Below, piece by piece: positions 1 through 8,402 of a DNA stretch of 64,000 bases. The stretch lies in assembly GCF_001304615.2 (NCBI RefSeq), contig NZ_CP032683.1, positions 1,426,001 through 1,490,000 of the forward strand, given 5' to 3'. Both the position numbers and the translations under genes were made by a program. The DNA comes from Methanosarcina flavescens (GTDB lineage: Archaea > Halobacteriota > Methanosarcinia > Methanosarcinales > Methanosarcinaceae). The notes beneath the pieces were generated by a model. The model was not told where the DNA came from. It searched no databases and saw only the letters and a program-made list of their open reading frames with translations. Within the stretch, counting starts at the first letter, position 1. Each line of letters starts with the position of its first letter.

Positions 1-477
1 AAACCCAATATTAAAATTGGATGTACTTGTATTTATATATGACTAATAGAAAAAAATTGGAACTTATTAGAGGAAAAAATAGAAAATAAAACTAAATTAT
101 TATTTAGGTGCAGGAATCTTTTATTTCTCAGGTACTTTTCTAACCGGATATTTTGAGATAACTCAGATAATCTGTAGGAATTTTACATATTTTTGAAAGA
201 GTTGTTTTAATCTGTAGAGAATTAATAAAATTTCCTTTATTTCAACCAACTGTCAGAAGCATTAGAGAATATACCAGCCTTAAACTTTCTACTCTAAATT
301 TTTGGATGAAACTTCTAAACGCTATATGGGAATTAAGTGTCTGTTTTTAGAAAGGGTATCCAAAAAGATAATACTCTGGCACTTAAGATAAAAAATTTTC
401 AGGCATAAAGCTTGGTGAGCTATATTTTCGTTGGGTCTGGTGGGCGAGTCTCTTATCTCCCGCCCCTTATCTCCGTA
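1..477. other. AT-rich intergenic region, no gene seen
   Basis: No credible coding sequence on either strand. Near its right end GGGCG (442-446) can pair with CGCCC (461-465) across a 14-base loop, just beyond the stop of the leftward gene that follows. This could be that gene's transcription terminator. The rest is AT-rich sequence without recognisable motifs. Confidence 0.5.
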
Positions 478-807
478 TTAGAGAGCACCAGATATTCCAG
501 ATAGCACTAAATATAGAGAGACTACATAGAAAATTAAATTTATAAATATCTTACCCGCTTTATAATCAGATTTAGCTTGATGCTCATTTTCATATAACTC
601 AACATATAATCTGTAATCTATTGATTTTCGATTCCAGTTGTCAATTAATATACAAAATCCTCCTACTAGCATAATTAAAAAGCTAGCTTTTGTTGCTAAA
701 TTAACAACAACTGGATAACTCTTTATTATTAAAAAAGTAAGTATAATGCCATCAAGTCCTATGAAATATCTATAATAATTATCTAAAGAAGAGGAATGCT
801 GATTCAT
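478..807 (-). CDS. Hypothetical small membrane protein (109 aa)
   Basis: I do not recognise the family. The protein has a hydrophilic N-terminus, two closely spaced hydrophobic stretches at about residues 16-32 and 38-56 (the second containing IMLVGGFCILI), a polar loop of about 30 residues rich in Tyr, Glu, Lys and Asn, and a last hydrophobic helix near residues 88-107. A helix-hairpin plus C-terminal helix resembles SLATT-like small membrane effectors, but this is only a shape resemblance. It stands alone, with hundreds of bases of gene-free DNA on both sides and no operon partner. Base composition is as AT-rich as its flanks, so it could be a recent or weakly expressed gene. Start is an ATG. 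Confidence 0.5.
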   Translation of the reverse strand: MNQHSSSLDNYYRYFIGLDGIILTFLIIKSYPVVVNLATKASFLIMLVGGFCILIDNWNRKSIDYRLYVELYENEHQAKSDYKAGKIFINLIFYVVSLYLVLSGISGAL

Positions 808-1355
808 AATTATACACCGTATAAAGTCTTTTAGTTATATTAAAACATTAAGATAAATATTAATTTAATGCTCTATGCAAATTTTGTTTATCTGCTGTTT
901 GGCAGATTTGAAGGCCAGTCTATCTAAAGAAATAGATCCATTTTTAGCTATATTTCAGGAAGCAGGCGAAACACCTTAATTATCCGGAAAAAGCGCAAAT
1001 TTAAGCTTTAATAAGCCTGCATACATATCGATAAAAGCTAAGATTTTGGAATACAACTTAAACAGAAAATATGTATAAGTTGCCTGGGTGAAATTTAAGA
1101 TTTCTACAGAACGCGAGATTTTGCAGTATATGATTAAAAATCTGATTTCTTTTACAGCGCTCATAACCCATGTACCTGGTATTTCTAAAATTTCTCTACT
1201 CTGCCAGGCATGATAACAAACTCCTTCAATGCTCTGACAATTCCGTTAAATAACTGGTTCATTATCCGGCACCTTAGCATAAAAATCTGAATATCTATAG
1301 GACTCATAAACTATCTGAATCTCGATATATAATGTAGTCAAAAACGTAGAAATTT
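808..1355. other. Gene-poor gap, possibly decayed coding DNA
   Basis: The only open frame of note is a 62-codon leftward frame at 976-1164, with no family resemblance and no clear ribosome binding site. The sequence looks like non-coding or heavily decayed DNA. I see no inverted repeats of insertion-sequence type and no RNA gene. Confidence 0.4.
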
Positions 1356-2096
1356 TTAGAGCTCAAAAACCTGTCCGTCATATCCAAGGGGCAAAAATAA
1401 TGCCTCAACATGGTGAGGACGAAACAGATGACTGAGATGGGTCAAAACCACCTCTTTTGCATTGAGCCGCTCTGCAAGTGCCATAGCTTCTTCTGAATTC
1501 ATGTGCTTTTCTATATGAATATGGGGCGGAACTATAGCGTCGGCAACAAGAAGGTCAGGATCCTGCATCAGCTCAAGGCTCGCTTCGGGAATCTCCGAGT
1601 TTGTGTCTCCTGTAATCACTATTTTTTTGTCGCCTTCGAGGATTATAACCCCTATAGGAACCTCCACTGGGGGGTGATTTACCTTAAAAAAAGTAAATTG
1701 CAGCCCTATTAGTTCGAACGGCTCATAAAGCTTTACGTAGTGATACCTTGGTTTAAGAAAGGAGACATACTGATCTATGTATTCGAGAGTTTCACGAATC
1801 CCATAGACATCAACATTATTTTGAACCCTGTAGAACTCGCCGAACCCAGAATAGTGGTCGTAATGCCCGTGTGTCCAGATAACTCCATCTACACAGGAAA
1901 GATTTTGCTTGAGGAACTGCTGCCTGAGATCAGGGCTTGTGTCAATAAGGATTTTACCTTCCCCGGATTCCACTAGGATGGAAGAACGAAGACGCTGGCT
2001 CTTTCCACCTTCTCGGGCGTCTTCACAGGCAGGGCAATAACATCCGATTTTAGGAGTACCGACGGCATCACCAGTCCCAAGCAGTGTTAACCTCAT
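1356..2096 (-). CDS. Metallo-beta-lactamase fold hydrolase, PhnP-like
   Basis: A 246-residue metal-dependent hydrolase of the MBL superfamily. The metal-binding motif THGHYDH lies at residues 75-81, and further metal ligands are likely in the TGDTN segment and in the THLSH segment near the C-terminus. A GCYCPAC cluster at residues 18-24 matches the structural zinc site seen in PhnP-type phosphodiesterases and related LipB/PQQB-like proteins. This suggests cleavage of a small phosphodiester, probably a cyclic or nucleotide-derived one. It begins only two bases after the stop of the AAA ATPase gene upstream on the same strand, so the two are almost certainly cotranscribed. The substrate cannot be told from sequence. 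Length is normal for the family and all metal motifs look intact. Confidence 0.85.
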   Translation of the reverse strand: MRLTLLGTGDAVGTPKIGCYCPACEDAREGGKSQRLRSSILVESGEGKILIDTSPDLRQQFLKQNLSCVDGVIWTHGHYDHYSGFGEFYRVQNNVDVYGIRETLEYIDQYVSFLKPRYHYVKLYEPFELIGLQFTFFKVNHPPVEVPIGVIILEGDKKIVITGDTNSEIPEASLELMQDPDLLVADAIVPPHIHIEKHMNSEEAMALAERLNAKEVVLTHLSHLFRPHHVEALFLPLGYDGQVFEL

Positions 2097-2098
2097 CT

Positions 2099-3379
2099 TT
2101 ACTTCTTCCTTTCGTACTCCTCGGATTTGAGATCAGACCTCTCATCAAAGGATCTTACAGCTTCCAGCAGATCCTCCTGGGTAAGTATTTTACGTTCCTC
2201 AAGAAGAGCACTCAGGACAGCTTCTCTTATAACCATGCGCAGGTCCGAACCCGAATAGCCTTTAGTTAATTCAGCAATTTCCCCTGTATCGAAATCCCCT
2301 TCAATGTGCCGGGTCACAATGTCCAGGATATTTTTACGCATATCAATATCAGGAAGAGGGAAATGCACGATCTCATCAAAACGCCTCCATGCCGCACTGT
2401 CAAGCATGCGGGGGTGATTGGTTGCAGCAATAAGAAGAACCCCATGCTCTACAAGGCTAATCTCGTCTATGGCTTTAAGGAGAGTGTTGACTGCTCGCTT
2501 GATGGCAGCATTTTCGTCCGAAGTCCTTGCCTTTGCTACGAAATCCAGCTCATCTATGAAAAGAATGCAGGGATTCAGTTTCTTTGCAAGCAGAAAGACT
2601 CTATCAATGTTCTTTGCAGTCTCACCAAGATACTGATCCGTTATCATGGAGAGCTTGACCTCAACAAACGGAATTGAGAGCCGCTCAGAGAGCGCGCGAG
2701 CAACCGAGGTCTTTCCGGTGCCAGGAGGACCGACAAACAGGAGTTTTCCGATATCATGAAGTCCGATTTCCCGCAAGTATTCCCTATGCTGAATGGCTTT
2801 CATGATTTTTTCGACTTCATTTTTCTGTTCTTCGGTAAGTACAAGGTCGCGGATTTTTTGCTTCACATCTTCAGGGGCAATAATAACCACGAGTTTAAGC
2901 ATCTCTTCGCTTTTGTCCTCTTTTTTGATCTCTGCTATCAGGGACTCTATCCATTCCCTGTCGACTTCCTTGGGTCTTATTTTTGCCTTTGCAAGTGCGT
3001 AGTTTGCAGCCTCAACCTTTCTTATCTCTCCAAAGTAATAAGCCAGGACAGGGTTATTTTCAATCCGCTCCTGGGAGCCTTCCTGCTTTTCAAACCATTC
3101 CGCAGCAAGTTCGAAAGCACTGAGATGAAGTTCAAAATGAGACTTATCAGTATTTATGAAGGGGATATTTCTTACAAATTTTTCGATATCCTTAATCCCA
3201 TACAGTTTTTCAATTTGTATAAACGTGGCTCTAATAGGTTTGGGAACTGTTTTTTCTGTGCTATTCCAGTAATTTTTCCGAATGTTTTTTGGTAGGTCGT
3301 TTACATCCAGTTCTGGGTAGCGTTTATAGATCTCTGCAGTCAGCAGTAGTTCTACTATATCTAATATAGTGCCTGACAT
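2099..3379 (-). CDS. AAA family ATPase
   Basis: A 426-residue protein with one AAA module. The first 200 or so residues form a helical N-terminal domain without a recognised family. Walker A (GPPGTGKT) is at residues 217-224 and Walker B (ILFIDELD) at about 272-279. A sensor-1 Asn lies in ATNHPRM, and the arginine pair in AAWRRFD fits the second region of homology. The C-terminal GYSGSDL lid and helical bundle are typical of the proteasome-activating/VCP-like classic AAA clade. It is not a proteasome activator, since it lacks the N-terminal coiled coil and the C-terminal HbYX tail (it ends in ERKK). It likely works as a hexameric remodeller of an unknown client. The PhnP-like hydrolase gene follows two bases downstream, suggesting a functional link. 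Confidence 0.85.
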   Translation of the reverse strand: MSGTILDIVELLLTAEIYKRYPELDVNDLPKNIRKNYWNSTEKTVPKPIRATFIQIEKLYGIKDIEKFVRNIPFINTDKSHFELHLSAFELAAEWFEKQEGSQERIENNPVLAYYFGEIRKVEAANYALAKAKIRPKEVDREWIESLIAEIKKEDKSEEMLKLVVIIAPEDVKQKIRDLVLTEEQKNEVEKIMKAIQHREYLREIGLHDIGKLLFVGPPGTGKTSVARALSERLSIPFVEVKLSMITDQYLGETAKNIDRVFLLAKKLNPCILFIDELDFVAKARTSDENAAIKRAVNTLLKAIDEISLVEHGVLLIAATNHPRMLDSAAWRRFDEIVHFPLPDIDMRKNILDIVTRHIEGDFDTGEIAELTKGYSGSDLRMVIREAVLSALLEERKILTQEDLLEAVRSFDERSDLKSEEYERKK

Positions 3380-3858
3380 GTTTTTACCTGTTGCGTGCTT
3401 GGATTAATCCACTATCAAGTGTTGGGCACTCAAATGCGGTAAGTTCTTAAATCTTTGTTTAAGTTGCTAAACCTAGTAATTGATTTTCTTCAATGATAAA
3501 ATTTACGAAGCCATCGGCGGTAAGAGGAAAGACCGGCTGGAGATGATAGCTTTATCTAGCAGAAGACGTTATCATCTACTCTATCTCTTTCGAGATTTAA
3601 GGCATATTTCGGGAAAGGCCTTTGCCGTGTCCAGAAAATGTCTCACACCCGGAGAGTAATCGTGAATTCTGGAAATAACCGAATTGTCTCCGTGAGAATA
3701 CTCGCGTTTTAGAGAGAATTCGATCTATATAGCTTATCTCTGGAATACCACGGCACCATCAAAACTCCTTCATTATCAGAACTAGTATATTAAAACTATC
3801 ATTCCTAAGATCTCTCTATCTAAGGAAACCCAGAATTATCCCTAGAGAGGACCATTGC
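3380..3858. other. Divergent intergenic region upstream of purC
   Basis: A 479-base gap between the leftward AAA gene and rightward purC. The stretch at about 3500-3760 is less AT-rich than its flanks and holds several inverted repeats: GATGATA (3541-3547) with TATCATC further on, ATCTC/GAGAT around a short loop near 3582-3596, and GGAGA/TCTCC around 3650-3693. It may be a structured 5' leader of purC or a small RNA. No known riboswitch was recognised. A GAGAGGACC ribosome binding site lies just before the purC ATG. Confidence 0.35.
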
Positions 3859-4572
3859 ATGATAAGAGAACAGCTCTATTCAGGGAAAGCAAAAACTATC
3901 TACAAGACGGATGATCCTGACACCCTTATTGCCGAATTCCGAAACAGTCTGACTGCATTTAACGGAGAGAAGAGAGGGGAAATGGAAAAGAAAGGGTATT
4001 ACAACGCCCAGATCTCAAAGAAACTTTTTGAGATGCTTGAAGCAGAGGGGATAAAAACCCACTTTATCGAAATGCTTTCTGACATCGATATGCTTGTGAA
4101 GAAAGTCGATATCATAAAAATTGAGGTCATTGTCAGGAATATTGCCACAGGCTCGATTACAAAGAAATACCCCTTGAAAGAAGGTACTGTTTTCAAGTCA
4201 CCAGTACTTGTTTTTGACTTCAAGAGCGATGAATATGGGGACCCTATGCTGAATGATGACATTGCTCTAGCGCTTGGGCTGGCGACAGAGGAAGAACTTG
4301 CCACACTCCGAAAACTCGCTCTGAGAATCAATGAATTGCTTGTGCCCTATCTGGACGAAAGAGATATTGTACTTCCGGACTTCAAGCTGGAATTCGGAAG
4401 AAGAGACGGAGAAATTATTCTTGCAGACGAAATTTCCTGCGATACCTGTCGGTTCTGGGACAAGAGCACCGGACAGTCCATGGATAAGGATGTCTTCAGG
4501 TTTGACAAAGGGGACATTTCCAAAGCCTACGAAGAAGTTGCGCGGCGTATAGTGCCCGAGATCTTCAAATAA
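3859..4572 (+). CDS. purC: Phosphoribosylaminoimidazole-succinocarboxamide synthase
   Basis: SAICAR synthetase joins CAIR and aspartate using ATP in de novo IMP synthesis, in the cytosol. The 237-residue protein has the family's normal length. Recognisable features are the N-terminal YSGKAKTIY strand, the VRNIATGSI segment, the ALALGLAT region, and the C-terminal [12 protein letters not shown] motif of the nucleotide/substrate site. It is monocistronic here, with divergent and convergent neighbours unrelated to purines. Other pathway genes in this window (purL, purH) are at separate loci. The ATG at 3859 is well placed after GAGAGGACC. Nothing looks damaged. Confidence 0.97.
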   Translation: MIREQLYSGKAKTIYKTDDPDTLIAEFRNSLTAFNGEKRGEMEKKGYYNAQISKKLFEMLEAEGIKTHFIEMLSDIDMLVKKVDIIKIEVIVRNIATGSITKKYPLKEGTVFKSPVLVFDFKSDEYGDPMLNDDIALALGLATEEELATLRKLALRINELLVPYLDERDIVLPDFKLEFGRRDGEIILADEISCDTCRFWDKSTGQSMDKDVFRFDKGDISKAYEEVARRIVPEIFK

Positions 4573-4597
4573 ATCTGATAACGGTAGAAAGCTCGAA

Positions 4598-4623
4598 AAG
4601 CCTCTTGAAAAGCTTCAAGGCTT
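4598..4623 (+). terminator. Hairpin after purC
   Basis: AAGCC and TTGAA on the left pair with TTCAA and GGCTT on the right around an AAGC loop, with a two-base bulge. It starts 26 bases after the purC stop and is followed by T-rich sequence. It lies between convergent genes, so it could serve purC. Confidence 0.45.
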
Positions 4624-4718
4624 CCTACCCATTACCTTAATTTAGTTAGTATTTTTATTCAAGCCATTTCTGCTACTTAGACTCTCTATCATTTACGTTA
4701 CTCCCGCTTTTAACCCAA

Positions 4719-5945
4719 TTATCCTTTAAAAAAGAAATCGAGAGTCGTTTGAAAACGGAAGTCTGAAAGCAGCTTTGCCTGTTGTATCCATTCGGCTTTT
4801 GGTGTGCTTACTCTGCCTGCAAGATCTGAAACTGCGGCTTCGAGAGAATCGAACTTCTTTGGAGGGTTCTGGAGAGCCTTTCTCATGCCTTCCCTGACAA
4901 CCCATACACCCAGGGGAGCCCAGTAGTCCGGAGTTATTTCCCTGAGTACGAAGATCGAAGCCTGCCTTTTAATTTTCTTAAGGTATTCAAGTACAGGCAG
5001 TCTTGCAGCATAATAGCCCCCAGCAAGGGGAGAATATCCTTTCTTACCGTCATAACCTTCACTGTCTTCGGCAATCCAGCTTGACTCTCCAGACCAGACT
5101 GTTTTTGGGAGCCAGATTTCAATGAGCTCAAAGGAATAAGCCCGTGGGAGGATAAGGACCTCAAAATGATTTCCGAAATGAGTCCCGCTAAAAAGCTGGA
5201 TTTCTGAAATCCAGGGAAAATCCTTTATACGGTCTGCAAATTCCTTTCCAGCCATATCATCAACAGCTGTAATTGACCAGCGTGTTGGCACGATTTTTCG
5301 TGCTTTTCCGAGCAGGCCAATGGAAAGCAAGCGCGTGATATGTTCAGCCGGGATATCTCCTTTATAGAGTTCAAGCACAGCGTCTTTCGCCAGCGCATCA
5401 GTGTCGTAGACAAGGTAATCAACTTTTTTAGGGACTTTTGGGTTTTCGGCAATCTCAAAGTTTTTTACAAGCCCTGAGGGTCCCATAGGTGTGAGCACTG
5501 CATCGAATTTGAGTTCCTGTTTAGGGGCTTTGAAAAACCAGGCTTCGGTATCTACGGGCTTTCTGGAGAGGGCAAGTTCCTGAGCCTTTACAAGGAGAGG
5601 ATTTTCTTTGCCTAGAGCTTCTTTTACGTGGAAGTTTGTGTTTGCCCTGATCATGCGGGAACGAAGGGAAATAATGTCTTCAATCTGCATGTTTGCCCAG
5701 GTTGAGGGTTCTTCAAAAATAGAAGCTTCACTCTCCTTTGCCAGGGGGGGAATGAGCGGGCCTGCCGATACCCTGGGGTAACCATAGCTTCCAACAAAAA
5801 TAGCTGGGGGAGATGCTCCAAAAACCGAGTTTCCTGAGATTACAGGAGAAATCGATTGTAAGGATTTAAACTTCTCAAGAATTGGGCAGCGGGGACGCCC
5901 ACAAAGTCCTTTTCCTTTACATTTAATACACAGTGTATCATTCAC
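4719..5945 (-). CDS. nreA: NreA-type archaeal DNA repair protein
   Basis: Nre proteins are archaeal factors linked to DNA repair that bind PCNA. The N-terminus carries a treble-clef-like zinc motif (CIKCKGKGLCGRPRCPIL), followed by the long conserved Nre core, with a segment reading GPSGLVKNFEIAENPKVPKK and a WLPKTVWSGESSW stretch. The C-terminus ends in QTTLDFFFKG, an excellent PCNA-interacting (PIP) box. Start choice: an in-frame ATG exists at 5966, but GTG at 5945 overlaps the stop of the upstream regulator as GTGA, the usual translational coupling here, and puts the zinc motif right at the N-terminus. I prefer GTG (408 aa). The overlap with the HTH regulator points to joint expression. 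Confidence 0.88.
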   Translation of the reverse strand: MNDTLCIKCKGKGLCGRPRCPILEKFKSLQSISPVISGNSVFGASPPAIFVGSYGYPRVSAGPLIPPLAKESEASIFEEPSTWANMQIEDIISLRSRMIRANTNFHVKEALGKENPLLVKAQELALSRKPVDTEAWFFKAPKQELKFDAVLTPMGPSGLVKNFEIAENPKVPKKVDYLVYDTDALAKDAVLELYKGDIPAEHITRLLSIGLLGKARKIVPTRWSITAVDDMAGKEFADRIKDFPWISEIQLFSGTHFGNHFEVLILPRAYSFELIEIWLPKTVWSGESSWIAEDSEGYDGKKGYSPLAGGYYAARLPVLEYLKKIKRQASIFVLREITPDYWAPLGVWVVREGMRKALQNPPKKFDSLEAAVSDLAGRVSTPKAEWIQQAKLLSDFRFQTTLDFFFKG

Positions 5946-6307
5946 TTTGGATCCATGTCCTCGCATATGATACAGGGTTTAGCTTCGGGAGCGTTCCTGT
6001 ATAGCCAGCCGGATTTCTGAACAAAACTGCAAATTTCGCACATGCCTTTTGCTTTCTCCTGAGAGGATAGACCTCGACTTAGAAGCACTGATGCAAACTT
6101 CCGGATTTCACTCTGGGTCTCCTCGGAAAAACCAACTTCAGCACCGCGTTTCTCACTAACGTACTGGGATACCGCAGCCCTTGAGAGTTCCAGGATATCC
6201 GCTACGTCCTGCTGCGTGCACCCGTACTCAAAAATCATTGTTCTGGAGAGCTCTGCCCGAATTGCAGGCAAGACTTTCTGTACCATAACTTCACATGTTG
6301 TTTTCAT
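5942..6307 (-). CDS. HTH transcriptional regulator with C-terminal Cys motif
   Basis: A 121-residue predicted DNA-binding protein. Residues near 27-55 (TQQDVADILELSRAAVSQYVS) form a clear helix-turn-helix of the Xre/COG2522 type. The C-terminal part has CEIC and CIIC pairs about 27 residues apart, which could bind zinc or an iron-sulfur cluster, so the protein may be redox- or metal-responsive. The gene overlaps nreA by four bases, if GTG is the nreA start. The pair probably forms an operon in which the regulator controls itself and the repair gene. That role is inferred from context only. Confidence 0.8.
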   Translation of the reverse strand: MKTTCEVMVQKVLPAIRAELSRTMIFEYGCTQQDVADILELSRAAVSQYVSEKRGAEVGFSEETQSEIRKFASVLLSRGLSSQEKAKGMCEICSFVQKSGWLYRNAPEAKPCIICEDMDPK

Positions 6308-6521
6308 GGGAGACCGACACCGGATAAGTCAGGTAAATTTTAAGATATTATATCTCTTATAACCTTTCATATATCTGTATATTTTTATTTTTCGGGTAGA
6401 GCATGTCTCCCTTAATTATAGAAAATGCATGCTATCGAAAAATATGTGAAAATATATTAGTTCCGAGCCTGAAAATCCTTTCTATTCTGCAGACCCGGTT
6501 TATCCTTAGAAGCGTCAGAGT

Positions 6522-6830
6522 TTAGTTTTTAATCTGTTCAGCAGAGAAACCCTTTTCCATGAGGACTTCTTTCATGCGGGCCAGGTGATTACCCTGAAGT
6601 TCCACAGTATTTCCTTTTACCGTACCGCCGCATGCAAACTTTGATTTAAGATAAGTGGACAGTTCGTGAAGGTCAATTTCACTTGCGTCGAAACCTTCTA
6701 CAACGGTAACTTCTTTTCCGTATCTTCTTCTGTTGACTTTTACAGTAATTCTCTGTTGCTCTTTTGCAACCTCTTCGCAAATGCAAAGTTCTTTTGGAAG
6801 CCCGCATACCGGGCACATTCCGCTACTCAT
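6522..6830 (-). CDS. Translation initiation factor eIF1/SUI1 homologue
   Basis: A 102-residue archaeal aIF1 (SUI1/YciH family) that helps start-codon selection on the 30S subunit. The N-terminus has a small zinc-binding motif ([13 protein letters not shown]) typical of archaeal forms. The SUI1 fold follows, with [13 protein letters not shown], the conserved CGGTVKGN turn, and QGNH before the last helix. Length is normal and nothing is missing. It is monocistronic, and its upstream region is shared with the divergent HTH gene at 7370. Confidence 0.93.
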   Translation of the reverse strand: MSSGMCPVCGLPKELCICEEVAKEQQRITVKVNRRRYGKEVTVVEGFDASEIDLHELSTYLKSKFACGGTVKGNTVELQGNHLARMKEVLMEKGFSAEQIKN

Positions 6831-7369
6831 TTGTTGGTATGTCCTCCGAATTTGTAATCATAGTATATGTGCATCAAAAAATAACTGAATAGATATAAAG
6901 TACTTATCAATGATGGTATTAAAGCCTAATGGTATTTTTAAGGCACTTTACGCTGAATTTCAGTAAATAACAAGGATTCACGAAAGCGTGAAAAAACAGC
7001 CAGAGCTTTTATAATTTTATATAACATTGTGTTCGTATGTAAGTAGAATTTAACAATAAATTTATTATTGAATAGTATATATCGTAAGCGAAAAAGCTGG
7101 AGTTATAGGAGAGTTCCATATGTTAGGGACGAATCCAGGCTGAAAAAGTTTAAAGGTCGAAGAAGCTAAAAAGGTTAAAAAGCCTAAAAAGCTGGAGAAT
7201 CCTGAAATTCTGTCTTTGCTGGGAAGAACTTCTATTTCCTGGCAAGAAGTTAAATATATCTTGAACCCCATCTCTTTCTCTATTCTGTAAACACATGTAT
7301 GTACTTCTATTATATAAATATGATCACATAAAAACGTTGAATAACCTGATTCACTTTTGGGGGCTTTAA
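6831..7369. other. Divergent intergenic region
   Basis: Shared upstream region of the eIF1 gene (leftward) and the winged-helix gene (rightward). It holds a small perfect hairpin, TTCACG (6977-6982), loop AAAG, CGTGAA (6987-6992), and several imperfect AAAAAG-CT repeats near 7150-7190. No gene is supported. GGGGGCTTT just before 7370 is the ribosome binding site of the next gene. Confidence 0.4.
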
Positions 7370-7618
7370 ATGAATGATTTGAACGAGTTAATAGGTTTTG
7401 TGAACGGAAACAGTATAAGGCAAAAAGTACTCTCTTTACTCTCCTCAAAAGGAGAAATGGAAGGGAAAAGAATATCAAAAACTATGCGAGTTGCACATCC
7501 CACCGTCGCAAAAACACTAGAAGAACTTGAGCAGAAAGAATTAATCACAAAAAAAGGTGAAACATACTCCCTGACCGAATCAGGAGTAAAAGTAGAAAAA
7601 ATAATCCAGCAAATTTAA
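7370..7618 (+). CDS. Winged-helix DNA-binding protein
   Basis: An 82-residue protein that is essentially one winged helix-turn-helix domain. The N-terminal helix (GNSIRQKVLSLLSSKGE) is followed by a recognition segment (VAHPTVAKTLEELEQKELI) and a wing (KKGETYSLTESG). This is the MarR/ArsR-like layout common in Methanosarcina. No ligand-binding domain is present, so it may work as a simple dimeric repressor or activator. It stands alone, with a strong GGGGG ribosome binding site before the ATG. The target is unknown. Confidence 0.8.
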   Translation: MNDLNELIGFVNGNSIRQKVLSLLSSKGEMEGKRISKTMRVAHPTVAKTLEELEQKELITKKGETYSLTESGVKVEKIIQQI

Positions 7619-7901
7619 TAAAAATCCGCTAATAGAACCAGTTAATCTGTCACCAGTAAAGCAGTAGTATTTTTATCTTTTCCTTTTATATTAAATACTG
7701 AATTTTTTTACTCAGGAGCTATCCAGTATCTTCCCACAACTAATTTTTGAATTACTTCTTACATATTTACATTCATTAATTCAGATTTCATTGAAAGTCC
7801 GGGAGCCTGAAAGCTCATCATAATTTACAACTGAAGGAAATTATAAGGATCGGAAAGTTTCTGTTTCATAAATTATCCCCTTAAGCCGCAATCGCTATGC
7901 A

Positions 7902-8206
7902 GAAACCGTTGCGCCGAAACCCTTTTACGAAAAGGCTTGACCGCAAACTTTTTAGAAAAAAGTTTGATCAAAAACCGGCATGATGGCGTGATAAACCGGC
8001 GCAACGGTTTCGCTCAAGCCTTTTTTGAAAAGGCTTGTGATCAAAATTTTTCTTAAAAAGTTTGTGTTTATCACGCCAGATAGGGTTAGGGGATAAGGTT
8101 ATCAAATCCAAAAGTTCGCTGTTTTCGCTCAAGCCTTTTTTGAAAAGGCTTGTGATCAAACTTTTTCTCAAAAAATTTGCGCTCAAGCCTTTTTGAAAAT
8201 GGCTTG
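7902..8206. repeat. REP-like palindromic repeat cluster, locus A
   Basis: A nested set of palindromes upstream of purL. CAAACTTTTT (7944-7953) pairs with AAAAAGTTTG (7957-7966). Palindromes starting CAAGCC and ending GGCTTG lie at 8015-8037, 8130-8152 and, degenerate, 8184-8206. AAACCGTTGCGCCG at 7903-7916 is mirrored by CGGCGCAACGGTTT at 7997-8010, and GGCGTGATAAA (7985-7995) is mirrored by TTTATCACGCC. The same modules recur at 34760-34965 and in traces at 27350 and 46940, so this is a dispersed repeat family. It has no coding capacity. Confidence 0.8.
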
Positions 8207-8226
8207 TGAAAAGGGCACCATCCTCC

Positions 8227-8258
8227 CGAGACAGGACTCTGGCGAGATAGGACTCAGG
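8227..8258. repeat. Tandem 16-bp direct repeat upstream of purL
   Basis: CGAGACAGGACTCTGG (8227-8242) is followed at once by CGAGATAGGACTCAGG (8243-8258), with two differences. TCCTCCCGAG, just to the left (8221-8230), is identical to the first ten bases of the structured element after purL at 10551. Related sequence therefore flanks purL on both sides. Confidence 0.7.
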
Positions 8259-8402
8259 AGTCAGAAATATTTATCTAATCCTTATCCCTTTATGTCGCCA
8301 TAGGCTGTTAGCGCTAATACTAAAGATTCTGGATTTAAAAAAAATAACCTATTAAAAACAAGATTTCAGTATCCAAAAAGGATTAGCATCAGAGGCAAGG
8401 CA

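Noticed and set aside
976-1164. 62-codon leftward open frame
   Set aside because: No family resemblance, no clear ribosome binding site, and composition like the surrounding spacer.
3510-3760. Possible RNase P RNA because of GAGGAAAG
   Set aside because: The other universally conserved RNase P segments are missing and the region is too short.
7968-8186. 72-codon leftward frame across the repeat cluster
   Set aside because: It simply reads through palindromic repeat modules (FRKSLI, FKKGL units); the same peptides appear at the second repeat locus.
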